Shown: positions 32,177-39,905, counted from the stretch's first letter. The stretch is DNA of 52,105 nucleotides from Acidobacteriota bacterium (GCA_020846885.1 JADLDC010000204.1:1-52105); one strand, 5' to 3'. Program-made: numbers and translations. The notes: generated by a model not told the origin, from the letters alone.

Positions 32177-33090
32177 TCCGCCTGCCCTCTGGCGATTTCG
32201 TCAGTTATCGGAAGTCCTAGATCTAATAAGATCTGCCGTACTTTTTCACGTCCCTCGCTATCGCACGCTGCATATGGCGCGATCGTCGTTTTGTCGCAGA
32301 TGCCCAAAAGCTGTAATGCCGCTTCAAACCCGCCCCATATCTCGCCATACTGGAAAATATCGCAGACCTTTTTTAAGTCGCGGCTCTTGGCAAATGCCGT
32401 GTCGTAGTCCTTTGCAGCGAACGCTTCGTAAAGATCGGCGGCGATCCTTGGCGCGATGTTGTGTGCGCCGCCTATCACGCCGTCGCCGCCCATCATCAGG
32501 CATTGCGGTATCAGAAGCTCGGTACCAAAGAACAGATCGAAATTCTCTTTTCCCGCAAAGGCATCGAAGAGGTTTGTCCAGCGGTTGCAATCCTGGCTTG
32601 TTTCCTTTAATCCGACGATGTTCGGCTCTTTGGCGAGTTCGACAAGGGACGCGACGTCAAGGTCCAGTTTTGTAAGATAGGGATTATTGTAAATGAACAC
32701 CGGTACGCCCGAAGCGTTAGCGATGTCGCGAAAAAAGCTCTTTCCCTGCTCCTGTGTCAGTTTGTAGTAGTAGGGCGGGACCGCGGTCACATAATCGATC
32801 TTTAATTTTTCGATCTCCTTTATTTTCGAGATAACGCGTTTTGTCCCACTGTCTGAAACGCCGGCGATGACCGGTACGCGGCCCTTCACCTCATCGACGA
32901 CGATATCGATCAGCCGTACCTGCTCGGCATCCGTGAGCAGTGCAAAGCATCCCATCGTCCCGTTCGCAAAAATGCCGTTCACACCGCCGTCGATCAGATA
33001 CCGGACCAGGTTCCGAAGTCCTTTTTCATCGACCCGTTCGTCTTCCAATACCGGCGTTCCGATCGGCGGAATAATTCCGTTTAATCGCAT
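32173..33090 (-). CDS. DapA/NanA-family class I aldolase
   Basis: A 305-aa TIM-barrel aldolase/lyase. Counting from ATG 33090, the Schiff-base Lys162 is in IVGLKETS and the proton-relay Tyr134 is in FIYNNP. The family pyruvate-carboxylate loop, G-[ST]-T-G-E in most members, here reads GTMGCFALL, so the second Thr and the Glu are replaced. This argues against dihydrodipicolinate synthase and leaves N-acetylneuraminate-lyase-like or keto-deoxy-sugar-acid aldolase activity, or a decarboxylase/dehydratase variant. GGAG lies ~10 nt upstream; a longer start at 33120 would overlap the SDR gene. With the Kelch and SSS proteins it resembles a Nan set, but NanE/NanK are missing. Confidence 0.85.
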   Translation of the reverse strand: MRLNGIIPPIGTPVLEDERVDEKGLRNLVRYLIDGGVNGIFANGTMGCFALLTDAEQVRLIDIVVDEVKGRVPVIAGVSDSGTKRVISKIKEIEKLKIDYVTAVPPYYYKLTQEQGKSFFRDIANASGVPVFIYNNPYLTKLDLDVASLVELAKEPNIVGLKETSQDCNRWTNLFDAFAGKENFDLFFGTELLIPQCLMMGGDGVIGGAHNIAPRIAADLYEAFAAKDYDTAFAKSRDLKKVCDIFQYGEIWGGFEAALQLLGICDKTTIAPYAACDSEGREKVRQILLDLGLPITDEIARGQAE

Positions 33091-33104
33091 AAATTCGTTA
33101 CTCC

Positions 33105-33884
33105 CTAAATAGCGGTCCAACCACCATCGACCATTAAATTATGTCCCGTGATATACGCTGAAGCATCCGAGGCAAGAAAGACCGCCGCTCCCTTGATATC
33201 GTCATCGGTCGCCATTCGCCCAAGCAGGCTTTGCTTTGCGTAGTTTTCAATAAATATGTCGGGCTGGTCGGTTTGAAACCCGCCCGGGCTAATGCAGTTA
33301 ACGCGGATCCCGAACCGGCCGTAATAGCTCGCGGCGTAACGCGTAAAATTGATCATGCCGCCCTTGGCAAATGCATAGTTTGCCGGACTTGTGATATCGG
33401 TGCCTTCGTAAATATTAAAATTCGGGCCGACCACGCCGTAGATCGACGAGATATTTACGATCACGCCCGACCGCTGTTTGATCATCTGTTCGCCGAAGAT
33501 CTTGCACGACATAAAAAACCCGGTCGAATTGACCTTCATCGCACTCACCCAGTCCTCTTCGGTAACTGTCGAAGGATCGCCGCCGGCCCGAGCGACCGCG
33601 TTATTAAAGAGAATGTCCAGCTTTCCGAATTCTGAAACTACCTCGTCGCATAATGCCTGTATCGATCCGCTCGAACCAAGGTCCAGCACGGCAGCAGAGG
33701 CCTTCAGGCCCTCGTCACTAAGTTCGCCCGCCGTTTTTTGACATTGGTCCAAGTTGCGCGAAGCGATCACAACATGTGCTCCGGCCTCGGCAAGTGCACG
33801 GCTAATATGGACGCCGTAAATTCCCGCTCCGCCCGTCACAAGGGCTATCCGCCCGTCGAGCCTGAATAGATCGATCGTGTTCAT
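33105..33884 (-). CDS. SDR-family oxidoreductase
   Basis: A 259-aa classical SDR. TGGAGIYG at about 17-24 is the nucleotide loop, NNAVARAGG follows beta4, the catalytic Ser is in NISSIYG, and YAFAKGG supplies Tyr and Lys. The C-terminus YITGHNLMVDGGWTAI is typical. Gluconate-5-dehydrogenase/KduD-like activity on a sugar acid is plausible from context. Its start overlaps the alpha/beta hydrolase stop by 4 bp. It is one of three SDRs in the regulon. Confidence 0.88.
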   Translation of the reverse strand: MNTIDLFRLDGRIALVTGGAGIYGVHISRALAEAGAHVVIASRNLDQCQKTAGELSDEGLKASAAVLDLGSSGSIQALCDEVVSEFGKLDILFNNAVARAGGDPSTVTEEDWVSAMKVNSTGFFMSCKIFGEQMIKQRSGVIVNISSIYGVVGPNFNIYEGTDITSPANYAFAKGGMINFTRYAASYYGRFGIRVNCISPGGFQTDQPDIFIENYAKQSLLGRMATDDDIKGAAVFLASDASAYITGHNLMVDGGWTAI

Positions 33885-34651
33885 TGCCTATTTATAAACG
33901 AAACAATTGCCTGATCGAATTGTTCCGGCTGTTCGAGGTTTGAATAATGGCCGGCGTTCCTGATCAAGCAAAGTTCCGAGCCATTTACGCGGCTGTGCAT
34001 TTTCCGGCCCATATCGGCATCGGTCAGCTCGTCCTCCTCGCCAAAAATAAAAAGAGTGGGAACGTCTATCTCAGAAAGCAGGTCACAACTGTCATTTCGC
34101 GCGGCCATTCCGCGTAACGCTCCAATTGCCGCCTGAGGATCCGTTCCGGCAAATCTTTGTTCCAGATCGGCATACAGTTCAGGGTTATTTTCTTTTGTGT
34201 ACTTGCCGACAAGCATGGGCAGCATGTTTTCGATCAGTGCCTGCGATCCAGATCCTTCGATCTTCTTGATCAATTTGAAACGGTTCTCCCGTTTTTCGTC
34301 CGTATCGGCCGCACAGGCCGTATCGCACAGGATCAATCCGCTGAACCGGCCCGGATCGAGACGATAGAGCGCAAAGGTCACATATCCGCCCATCGAAAGG
34401 CCGCCGATGATAGCTTTTTCAATTTCAAGACGGTCAAGAAGGTCGGCTACATCGCCGGCCATTTCGTCCATCGTATTAGTGTCAGCCGTACTTTTCGTTT
34501 CACCAAAGCCGCGCAGGTCCGGCAGGATCAGTCGAACATTCACGCGTTCAAGAGCCTTCTTCTGCGGCTCCCACATCCGGCGTGAGAGCGGAAAAGCGTG
34601 CAGTAAAACCAACGGTATTCCGTCGCCGTGTTCTTCATATTCGATCTGCAT
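33881..34651 (-). CDS. Alpha/beta-fold hydrolase (enol-lactonase-like)
   Basis: A 256-aa alpha/beta hydrolase. The nucleophile elbow is GLSMGG, the oxyanion HAFPLS is near residue 18, the acid is in FGEEDELT, and the catalytic His is in RNAGHYSNLEQ. The sequence recalls 3-oxoadipate enol-lactonases and related lactonases. Beside two SDR dehydrogenases, opening of a sugar lactone formed by a dehydrogenase is the most economical role (inference). There is no signal peptide. It is in unit 1, 34 bp after the next SDR gene. Confidence 0.85.
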   Translation of the reverse strand: MQIEYEEHGDGIPLVLLHAFPLSRRMWEPQKKALERVNVRLILPDLRGFGETKSTADTNTMDEMAGDVADLLDRLEIEKAIIGGLSMGGYVTFALYRLDPGRFSGLILCDTACAADTDEKRENRFKLIKKIEGSGSQALIENMLPMLVGKYTKENNPELYADLEQRFAGTDPQAAIGALRGMAARNDSCDLLSEIDVPTLFIFGEEDELTDADMGRKMHSRVNGSELCLIRNAGHYSNLEQPEQFDQAIVSFINRQ

Positions 34652-34685
34652 TGCTGATGTTCCGCGCCCTAATGTTCAAGCCGCT

Positions 34686-35450
34686 TCAATAGATCAAAAA
34701 TCCGCCGTCAACAACGATCGTCTCGCCGGTTATGTACGAGGAATCGTCCGAAGCTAGAAAGACGGCCGTTGGACCGATCTCAAATGCTTCTCCGCGGCGG
34801 TTCAAAGGGATCTTCCGTACATAGTTTCCGGAAAACCCGCGTTCCTTCTTATCCTGGACTACGTTTTCACTCGTCTCGGTTCGGATGTCGCCGGGAGCGA
34901 TCGCGTTTACCCTGATCCCGTGCGGAGCGAGCTCAAGCGCCATGGCCTTCGTCAGCCCGGTCAAGGCGGACTTGGCGGCGCAGTAAACCGATGCTCCTTC
35001 CTGTGCGGCATACGCACCGACTGATGAAATATGAATTATCGAGCCGCCGCGGCCGGCCATCGATCGTGCAGCTTCCTGCGAAACAATGAACGTGCCTTTG
35101 AGATTTACGTCAATTGTCCGATCGAGAAGTTCGTCGGTAACGTCCAGGAAATGTTCGGAAACTTTTGGCCCCGTCATCGCTGCGTTGTTTACAAGAATAT
35201 CTATCGCCCCGCACCTATCGATCGTATCGGCGACAAGCTTCTTCACCATCTCGCGTGAGCTTATGTCGGCCTCCAGCGGAATGACATTGTGCCCTTCAGC
35301 CCGAAGTTCCGCTGCCGCTTTTTCGGCTTTCTCAAGCATCGACTGCGCGATAACGACCACGGCCCCGGCTTCCGCCAGCGACCGGCTGATACCTTTGCCG
35401 ATCCCGGTTCCGCCGCCGGTCACAATTGCTACTTTGTTCTCAAGCTTCAT
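34686..35450 (-). CDS. SDR-family oxidoreductase
   Basis: A 254-aa SDR with the nucleotide loop TGGGTGIGKG (about 12-21), NNAAMTGP after beta4, Ser in HISSVGAY, the Tyr-Lys pair in YCAAKSALTG, and the tail YITGETIVVDGG. It resembles glucose-1-dehydrogenase or gluconate-5-dehydrogenase-like members. It overlaps the HIBADH-type gene by 11 bp. The presence of three different SDRs suggests several sequential oxidation steps on the sugar ring. Confidence 0.88.
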   Translation of the reverse strand: MKLENKVAIVTGGGTGIGKGISRSLAEAGAVVVIAQSMLEKAEKAAAELRAEGHNVIPLEADISSREMVKKLVADTIDRCGAIDILVNNAAMTGPKVSEHFLDVTDELLDRTIDVNLKGTFIVSQEAARSMAGRGGSIIHISSVGAYAAQEGASVYCAAKSALTGLTKAMALELAPHGIRVNAIAPGDIRTETSENVVQDKKERGFSGNYVRKIPLNRRGEAFEIGPTAVFLASDDSSYITGETIVVDGGFLIY

Positions 35451-36342
35451 TTATCGAATGATTCGAAAGCGCCTCTATCACCAGCAGCAGTGAAGAGTGG
35501 TCAAGGTCGCCTTTTCCGCCGGCAACAAGATGAGTGAACATTTGATCGACAAGTGCCGAGACCGGCAAAGCAACTCCGAACTCGCGGGCGGTTTCGAGAA
35601 TGATGCCCATATCTTTGCGATGAAGACGCGCCTTGAAACCGGGCGTAAAATCGTGTTCTATCATTGTCGGTCCGCGAAGGTCCAGAACGCGGTTCTGAGC
35701 AAGTCCGCCGCTCAATACCTGCAAGATCACATCCGGATCAACGCCGGCCTTTGAACCGAGGACCATCGCTTCTGAAACGGCTTCGATCACAAGCGCAACA
35801 ACTATCTGATTGCATGCCTTTACGACCTGTCCAGACCCTAACGGGCCGCAGTGCCGGATCGTCTTGCCCATTGCTTCAAATAGCGGCATTGCACGCTCGA
35901 AATCCCCTGCATCACCGCCGGCCATGATGGAAAGCGTCCCGGCTATCGCTCCCTTGTCGCCGCCGCTGACCGGAGCATCCAACATTCGCGTGCCTGCTTT
36001 TTCAACCTCGGCCGCGATCCGTTTGGTCACTACCGGCGAGATCGTGCTCATATCTATCAGCAGCAGGCCTTCATGTGCAGCTTCAAGAATGCCGTTGGTG
36101 CCGAGTACAACTGCTTCTACGTCCGAAGAATCCGGCAGCATCGTGATCACGATATCGCTCCGCTCGGCAGCTTCTTTCGATGAGTTTGCGGCCGTTGCGC
36201 CTTCGGCCTCAAGCTCGCTTACCGCCGCCCGGCTGCGGTTGTAAACACAAGGAACATAACCCGCCTTCAGTAAATTCCGCACCATCGGTTTGCCCATGAT
36301 GCCCAAACCGATAAAACCGATATTTTCCTTTCCGCGTTCCAT
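35440..36342 (-). CDS. 3-hydroxyacid dehydrogenase, tartronate-semialdehyde-reductase (GarR)-like
   Basis: A 300-aa member of the beta-hydroxyacid dehydrogenase family. The Rossmann loop IGFIGLGIMGKPM (about 8-20), the substrate motif DAPVSGGDKGA, and the catalytic Lys in GQVVKACNQ are all present, and KARLHRKDMGI is the conserved C-terminal signature. GarR/GlxR members reduce 2-hydroxy-3-oxopropionate to D-glycerate. The next upstream gene encodes a hydroxypyruvate-isomerase-like protein whose product would be the substrate, and a glycerate kinase is in the same unit. The start overlaps the Hyi stop by one base (TAATG). Confidence 0.9.
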   Translation of the reverse strand: MERGKENIGFIGLGIMGKPMVRNLLKAGYVPCVYNRSRAAVSELEAEGATAANSSKEAAERSDIVITMLPDSSDVEAVVLGTNGILEAAHEGLLLIDMSTISPVVTKRIAAEVEKAGTRMLDAPVSGGDKGAIAGTLSIMAGGDAGDFERAMPLFEAMGKTIRHCGPLGSGQVVKACNQIVVALVIEAVSEAMVLGSKAGVDPDVILQVLSGGLAQNRVLDLRGPTMIEHDFTPGFKARLHRKDMGIILETAREFGVALPVSALVDQMFTHLVAGGKGDLDHSSLLLVIEALSNHSINEA

Positions 36343-37157
36343 TATCTTAAGAGTTCTAGTGATTCGATATCAATACCGCGGCGATGCTCACGCGGCAGCC
36401 AGTTAAGCGATTCCTCGGTCGTCCCGTTCGCAGCATACTCCAACCCGACCGAACCTTGATAATCACATTTTTCGATCGCTTCAAAAACCCGCCGGTAATT
36501 TATCTCGCCGGTCCCGGGATGTTGGCGCAAGGGCGAATCGGCGATCTGGATATGCCCGATGCTCTCAATGTTCTTTTCCAAAGTGGCGATAATGTTACCC
36601 TCCATTCGCTGCATATGATAAATATCGTAAAGATATTCAAGGTTTGCCGCGCCTACGGAATCAAGGAAAGCCAGCGTATCTGCTGTGTTCGTGAACGGAT
36701 AGAATTTGTTGTCAAAGGCGTTTATCGCTTCGACCATTATCGTTAGGCCGGCCGCCTTTGCTTCTTCACATATCCAACTCAAATTCTCCCTGATGCGGCC
36801 GATCTGCTTTTCCCTTTCCTCGCCGGGCCGAAGATTTCCGGCCAATGCCGTCAGTTTCCTGCAGCCGACCTTGTGCGCGAGTTCAAAGGCGGCTGGAAGG
36901 TTGTCCCGCATCCGCTTGCCGCGGCCAGGGTCATTCAGCAAGCCGCGGTCACCGTCCTGAAGTTCGCCTGCATCGAGATTGAAGGCGGCAACCCGAAGGC
37001 CGTTGTCGAGAACTGCCTGTGCGATCGCTTTCGCATCGTGGTCCTTGTCCCAATAGAATTCGACCGCCTCAAATCCTGCTCTCGCAGCCTCGGCAAAACG
37101 CTCGATGAACGGATATTCCTTAAAGAGGATCGAAATATTTATATCAACTTTTATCAT
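36342..37157 (-). CDS. Hydroxypyruvate-isomerase-like TIM-barrel protein
   Basis: A 271-aa xylose-isomerase-like TIM barrel. The FEAVEFYW strand, EAINAFDNKFYPF (a Glu metal ligand), YDIYHMQRMEGN and GLEYAANG (the last metal Glu) follow the Hyi pattern. Hyi interconverts hydroxypyruvate and tartronate semialdehyde. With the GarR-like and glycerate kinase proteins of the same unit it completes a hydroxypyruvate to glycerate route. A sugar epimerase of the same fold is the main alternative. It is 21 bp after the GHL10-like gene. Confidence 0.88.
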   Translation of the reverse strand: MIKVDINISILFKEYPFIERFAEAARAGFEAVEFYWDKDHDAKAIAQAVLDNGLRVAAFNLDAGELQDGDRGLLNDPGRGKRMRDNLPAAFELAHKVGCRKLTALAGNLRPGEEREKQIGRIRENLSWICEEAKAAGLTIMVEAINAFDNKFYPFTNTADTLAFLDSVGAANLEYLYDIYHMQRMEGNIIATLEKNIESIGHIQIADSPLRQHPGTGEINYRRVFEAIEKCDYQGSVGLEYAANGTTEESLNWLPREHRRGIDIESLELLR

Positions 37158-37178
37158 GATCGGCTGGGGGACTCGCGG

Positions 37179-39089
37179 TCAGAACCCGACATCATTTACC
37201 CAGCGGCCGTACCATGTATCGCCGTAGCGCTTTAGCGGAATATATCTCATCGCCGGCCGCTTTTCTTTTTCCCATTCGGCCAATTTGTCGTCGTGTCCCA
37301 GGCGTGACACCAGCGACCAATAAGTGCCCACGGCCCGTTGGTAGTGCCGCGTTGGCTGTGGCGGGCGGGGTGCGTACATGCCGGTCGGAAACGGGTCCCA
37401 GAAAAGCAGCCCCGCCGCTCCTTTCGCGTAGTATTCCCGTGCGTTTGCGATGGCATCTTCATATGAAGACATTCGCCATCCGATCATCAATGGGTAAACT
37501 TCCGTTTTCGTTCCCTTTGTGATCCTGCTGAACCAGTCCATATCCACCGGCTTGCTTGTATCTGTATGAAATGCCGCCGGAAAAATGCTGATCTTGTCGA
37601 TCAACCCCTCTTTCACCCAACGCTCAACATCCAGCCCGTATTTGCGGTTATCGTTTTCAGTATGGACGACCGACGCCATGAGCTCGTATCGTTCCTTTTT
37701 CCCCTGTTCCTTCTGCACGTCGTCAAGCAGTTTTCGGACATCGCGCATGAACCCGGTCATTATCTCGCCGCGCAGTTCGTAAAGGCGCGGATCGTTCTCA
37801 GGGACCTGTTTCGCGTCGGCCCCGTATTTCTCACGAAATCGATCACTGAAAGCATCTTCCCAAAGCATCAGCGGCAGCCCGCGAAAGTAAATTATTTCGA
37901 TGCCGTCCGGCTTATATGCCAGGACTTCCCTTAAAATATTGTAAATGTGCTCCCTTACCTGCGGCACCGCGTAACTCATTCTCATCGCCGGCGTGCCGTC
38001 TCTGTCGTATGCCCGATATTCGGGATGATCGCGGTAAAACTTTGAAGTGAAATAGTCCTCAAAAGCAGGCGTTGCCTGAAAAGCCTGGGCCCGGAAACCG
38101 ATAAATATTTTCTTGTTCATCGATCGTGCGGCCTGCACGGCTAGTTTCGTATGGTCCTCGCCTCGCTCGATAAATTTCTTTATCGACTGCGTGACATATC
38201 CGTCGCCGGTCCTTGCCGGGACCTCGGAAAGTTCGCCGGGGATCGTTCCATATTTTGACGGAAAATTGACAAGTCCGCCGCCGATGATCTGCCACGACAG
38301 TGTGCCGAAATCCGAGTCACGATAATGCTCAAAATCTTCGAGAAACTCTTCTTTTGTGGTCGGGTAGTTTTGATGTATCCAACTGAAAGCATCAAGTGTG
38401 GCGATCAGCTTCTTTTTGCTCGCGTCCGCTCTGTCCCTTTTTATCTGATCGACTTCAGCGCCTGTCAACGGCACGAGTTTCACATACATCACGACCGTAT
38501 GACGGGGATTGGGATCCGGCATCAGGTTCATCTTTGCCTGCATTCGCATTTGCGCGATATGAAGGCTCTGCCCGGTGAGATCGCCCGCCTTAAAGAAAAC
38601 CTCGTCGATGTCGTCGCGTGCGCCCGAATATCGCCGATGCTGGAAAGTGACATCATTGGTCAGCTTTAGTCTTGCCTCGCTCTCTTGCCCGAAAGCGAAT
38701 CTTCCCATGCCGCCCAACCCAACGTAAATTGCATACCAGCCCTTCACATTAAGCGGCAGCGTCACTTCCGGCGCACCGGTGTCAGGAAGGGATGCGATGC
38801 ACTTTCCTTTAAGCCCGGCCTTCGTTTCATATTCAAGTACTTTCCATTTCCGAACCCGCCGCACATCGGACGATAAGGCACTGCCGGGCGTCACCACCGA
38901 CATATCGGAAATGACGATCGCGTCCTTAGACCTTTCCCACCGGTCCACTTCAAAAGCGGCATTTTGTCCCAACGCTGTAATGTGAAAAAGTAAAACGCCT
39001 GCAAACGACGGCAGTATTACCTTACTCATCATTCGGAACCGTCGAAAGCGGTTCCGCGCGACGTTCGATCTCTTACTAAAAAAGGTCAT
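37179..39089 (-). CDS. Secreted glycoside-hydrolase-like TIM-barrel protein (GHL10-type)
   Basis: A 636-aa protein with a long positively charged N-region (FFSKRSNVARNRFRRFR) and a signal-anchor or signal peptide (VILPSFAGVLLFHITALG). The first ~190 residues are beta-rich and could be a carbohydrate-binding module. The rest is a TIM barrel with YKPDGIEIIYFRG (a barrel strand bearing Asp and Glu) and LMASVVHTENDN, resembling GHL10/DUF-type putative glycoside hydrolases. I do not recognise a characterised family. It is the first structural gene behind the NusG paralog. GAGG lies 9 nt before the ATG at 39089, which is preferred over an internal ATG at 39029. Confidence 0.75.
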   Translation of the reverse strand: MTFFSKRSNVARNRFRRFRMMSKVILPSFAGVLLFHITALGQNAAFEVDRWERSKDAIVISDMSVVTPGSALSSDVRRVRKWKVLEYETKAGLKGKCIASLPDTGAPEVTLPLNVKGWYAIYVGLGGMGRFAFGQESEARLKLTNDVTFQHRRYSGARDDIDEVFFKAGDLTGQSLHIAQMRMQAKMNLMPDPNPRHTVVMYVKLVPLTGAEVDQIKRDRADASKKKLIATLDAFSWIHQNYPTTKEEFLEDFEHYRDSDFGTLSWQIIGGGLVNFPSKYGTIPGELSEVPARTGDGYVTQSIKKFIERGEDHTKLAVQAARSMNKKIFIGFRAQAFQATPAFEDYFTSKFYRDHPEYRAYDRDGTPAMRMSYAVPQVREHIYNILREVLAYKPDGIEIIYFRGLPLMLWEDAFSDRFREKYGADAKQVPENDPRLYELRGEIMTGFMRDVRKLLDDVQKEQGKKERYELMASVVHTENDNRKYGLDVERWVKEGLIDKISIFPAAFHTDTSKPVDMDWFSRITKGTKTEVYPLMIGWRMSSYEDAIANAREYYAKGAAGLLFWDPFPTGMYAPRPPQPTRHYQRAVGTYWSLVSRLGHDDKLAEWEKEKRPAMRYIPLKRYGDTWYGRWVNDVGF

Positions 39090-39153
39090 TGACTGTACCT
39101 CAAAAAACTTTGCGGATCATGCGAACGCTATCCAACGGCACCATCCTAAGCGG

Positions 39154-39169
39154 GCCGTTCACGAACGGC
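39154..39169. repeat. Inverted repeat GCCGTTC-AC-GAACGGC in leader 1
   Basis: A perfect 7-bp inverted repeat with a 2-bp centre lies at 39154-39169, 65 bp before the GHL10-like start. As RNA the loop would be too small unless the inner pairs open, so a DNA operator is more likely. No second copy was noticed. Confidence 0.4.
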
Positions 39170-39210
39170 ATTCTCTACCAGCGGTGGAAGGAAATTTGAA
39201 TAGCACCAAA

Positions 39211-39224
39211 GACGCACTACCGCC
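39211..39224 (-). promoter_or_regulatory. ops-like element (GGCGGTAGTGCG) after the NusG paralog
   Basis: On the minus strand 39224-39217 reads GGCGGTAG, the invariant 8-nt ops core, followed by TGCGTCTTT. Compared with the exact 12-nt copy in leader 2, two of the last four bases differ. It lies in the leader downstream of the NusG-paralog gene and upstream of the remaining 18 genes of unit 1. Confidence 0.5.
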
Positions 39225-39283
39225 AATCCGGCGCGAAACGGGCCGCTCGGCAGGTAATGCTTGAGAGTAGCGGCCGCCCGGAG

Positions 39284-39304
39284 TGCCGCATCGGCCTTGC
39301 GGCA
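39284..39304 (-). promoter_or_regulatory. Leader hairpin directly after the NusG-paralog stop
   Basis: On the minus strand TGCCGCA, loop AGGCCGA, TGCGGCA gives a perfect 7-bp stem with a 7-nt loop starting 8 nt after the stop codon. In this direction CTCCGG follows, with no T-run, so it is not a standard terminator for unit 1. On the opposite strand it would be followed by TTTATT. The stem and loop lengths match the hairpin before the ops in leader 2. Confidence 0.5.
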
Positions 39305-39311
39305 TTTATTC

Positions 39312-39830
39312 CTAAACCGCCGGCTCCAAAAGCCGTCTGTCGATAACAAACTCGGCTGAACATCCCAGTATGTCCAGCAAGAGAACTACTCTGCTCCGGT
39401 CGTTCAGATCGCGCTTGAAGATGCCCTTCATACCTTTAAAGGCACCTTCCCGAACCGATACGGCGTCGCCGCTGTTCAGCTCGGCGTCCATGAACTCGAT
39501 ACAATCATTCGAATCCAGCCTTTCGCGAATTCGCATGATTATCTCATTCTCCACGCGCAAAAGCGTTTGGCCGAAATGCAAGACCCGTCGAACACCGCGT
39601 GTGTATTGGATCGTATGGAGGAATTTTTCAGGATCGAACAAGGCGAAAATATAACTCGGGAAAAGGGCCGTCCTAACTGTGGTCTCGGTACCGAATCTGC
39701 GTCTCTTCTTCAACTGTTTTGGGTTCAAGATCTCCAGATCAAGCTGGGCCGATAGATAATAAGCGACGAGGTCCTCTTGCCCTGATCTCGTCTGGATCGC
39801 ATACCAGTTTGTTCCTTCAAAATAATGCAT
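39312..39830 (-). CDS. Specialised NusG paralog (RfaH/UpxY/LoaP-type antiterminator)
   Basis: A 172-aa protein. The N-terminal NGN domain starts NWYAIQTRSGQE and includes ALFPSYIFALFD and the GVRRVLHFG strand (about 8-105). The C-terminal KOW domain reads SGDAVSVREGAFKGMKGIFK (about 119-138). The housekeeping NusG normally sits in the secE-nusG-rplK operon; this one instead heads a 19-gene catabolic unit, the position typical of RfaH-like, UpxY and LoaP proteins that suppress premature termination across their own long operon. Two ops-type sites in the leaders of both long units support this. It binds RNA polymerase in the cytoplasm. No clear Shine-Dalgarno precedes the ATG. Confidence 0.88.
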   Translation of the reverse strand: MHYFEGTNWYAIQTRSGQEDLVAYYLSAQLDLEILNPKQLKKRRRFGTETTVRTALFPSYIFALFDPEKFLHTIQYTRGVRRVLHFGQTLLRVENEIIMRIRERLDSNDCIEFMDAELNSGDAVSVREGAFKGMKGIFKRDLNDRSRVVLLLDILGCSAEFVIDRRLLEPAV

Positions 39831-39905
39831 AGGCGAAGAATGGGCCTTGATCTTGAATTAGACTGCTGTTCAAAAGTCTGTAGGATTTCGGATTAGACGA
39901 TGATG

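Larger units (their letters stand above)
39090..39311 (-). promoter_or_regulatory. 222-bp leader between NusG paralog and GHL10-like gene
   Basis: This untranslated stretch is unusually long for the unit, in which other gaps are 0-60 bp. In the direction of transcription it contains a perfect hairpin right after the NusG stop, an ops-like element, and a GCCGTTC-AC-GAACGGC inverted repeat, then the GAGG Shine-Dalgarno of the GHL10-like gene. It is therefore the likely site where the newly made NusG paralog loads onto polymerase. Confidence 0.6.

Noticed and set aside
1760-37157. Ordinary N-acetylneuraminate (nan) operon
   Set aside because: No NanE, NanK, NagA or NagB homologs are encoded, and the aldolase loop deviates from NanA/DapA, so the label would be too specific.
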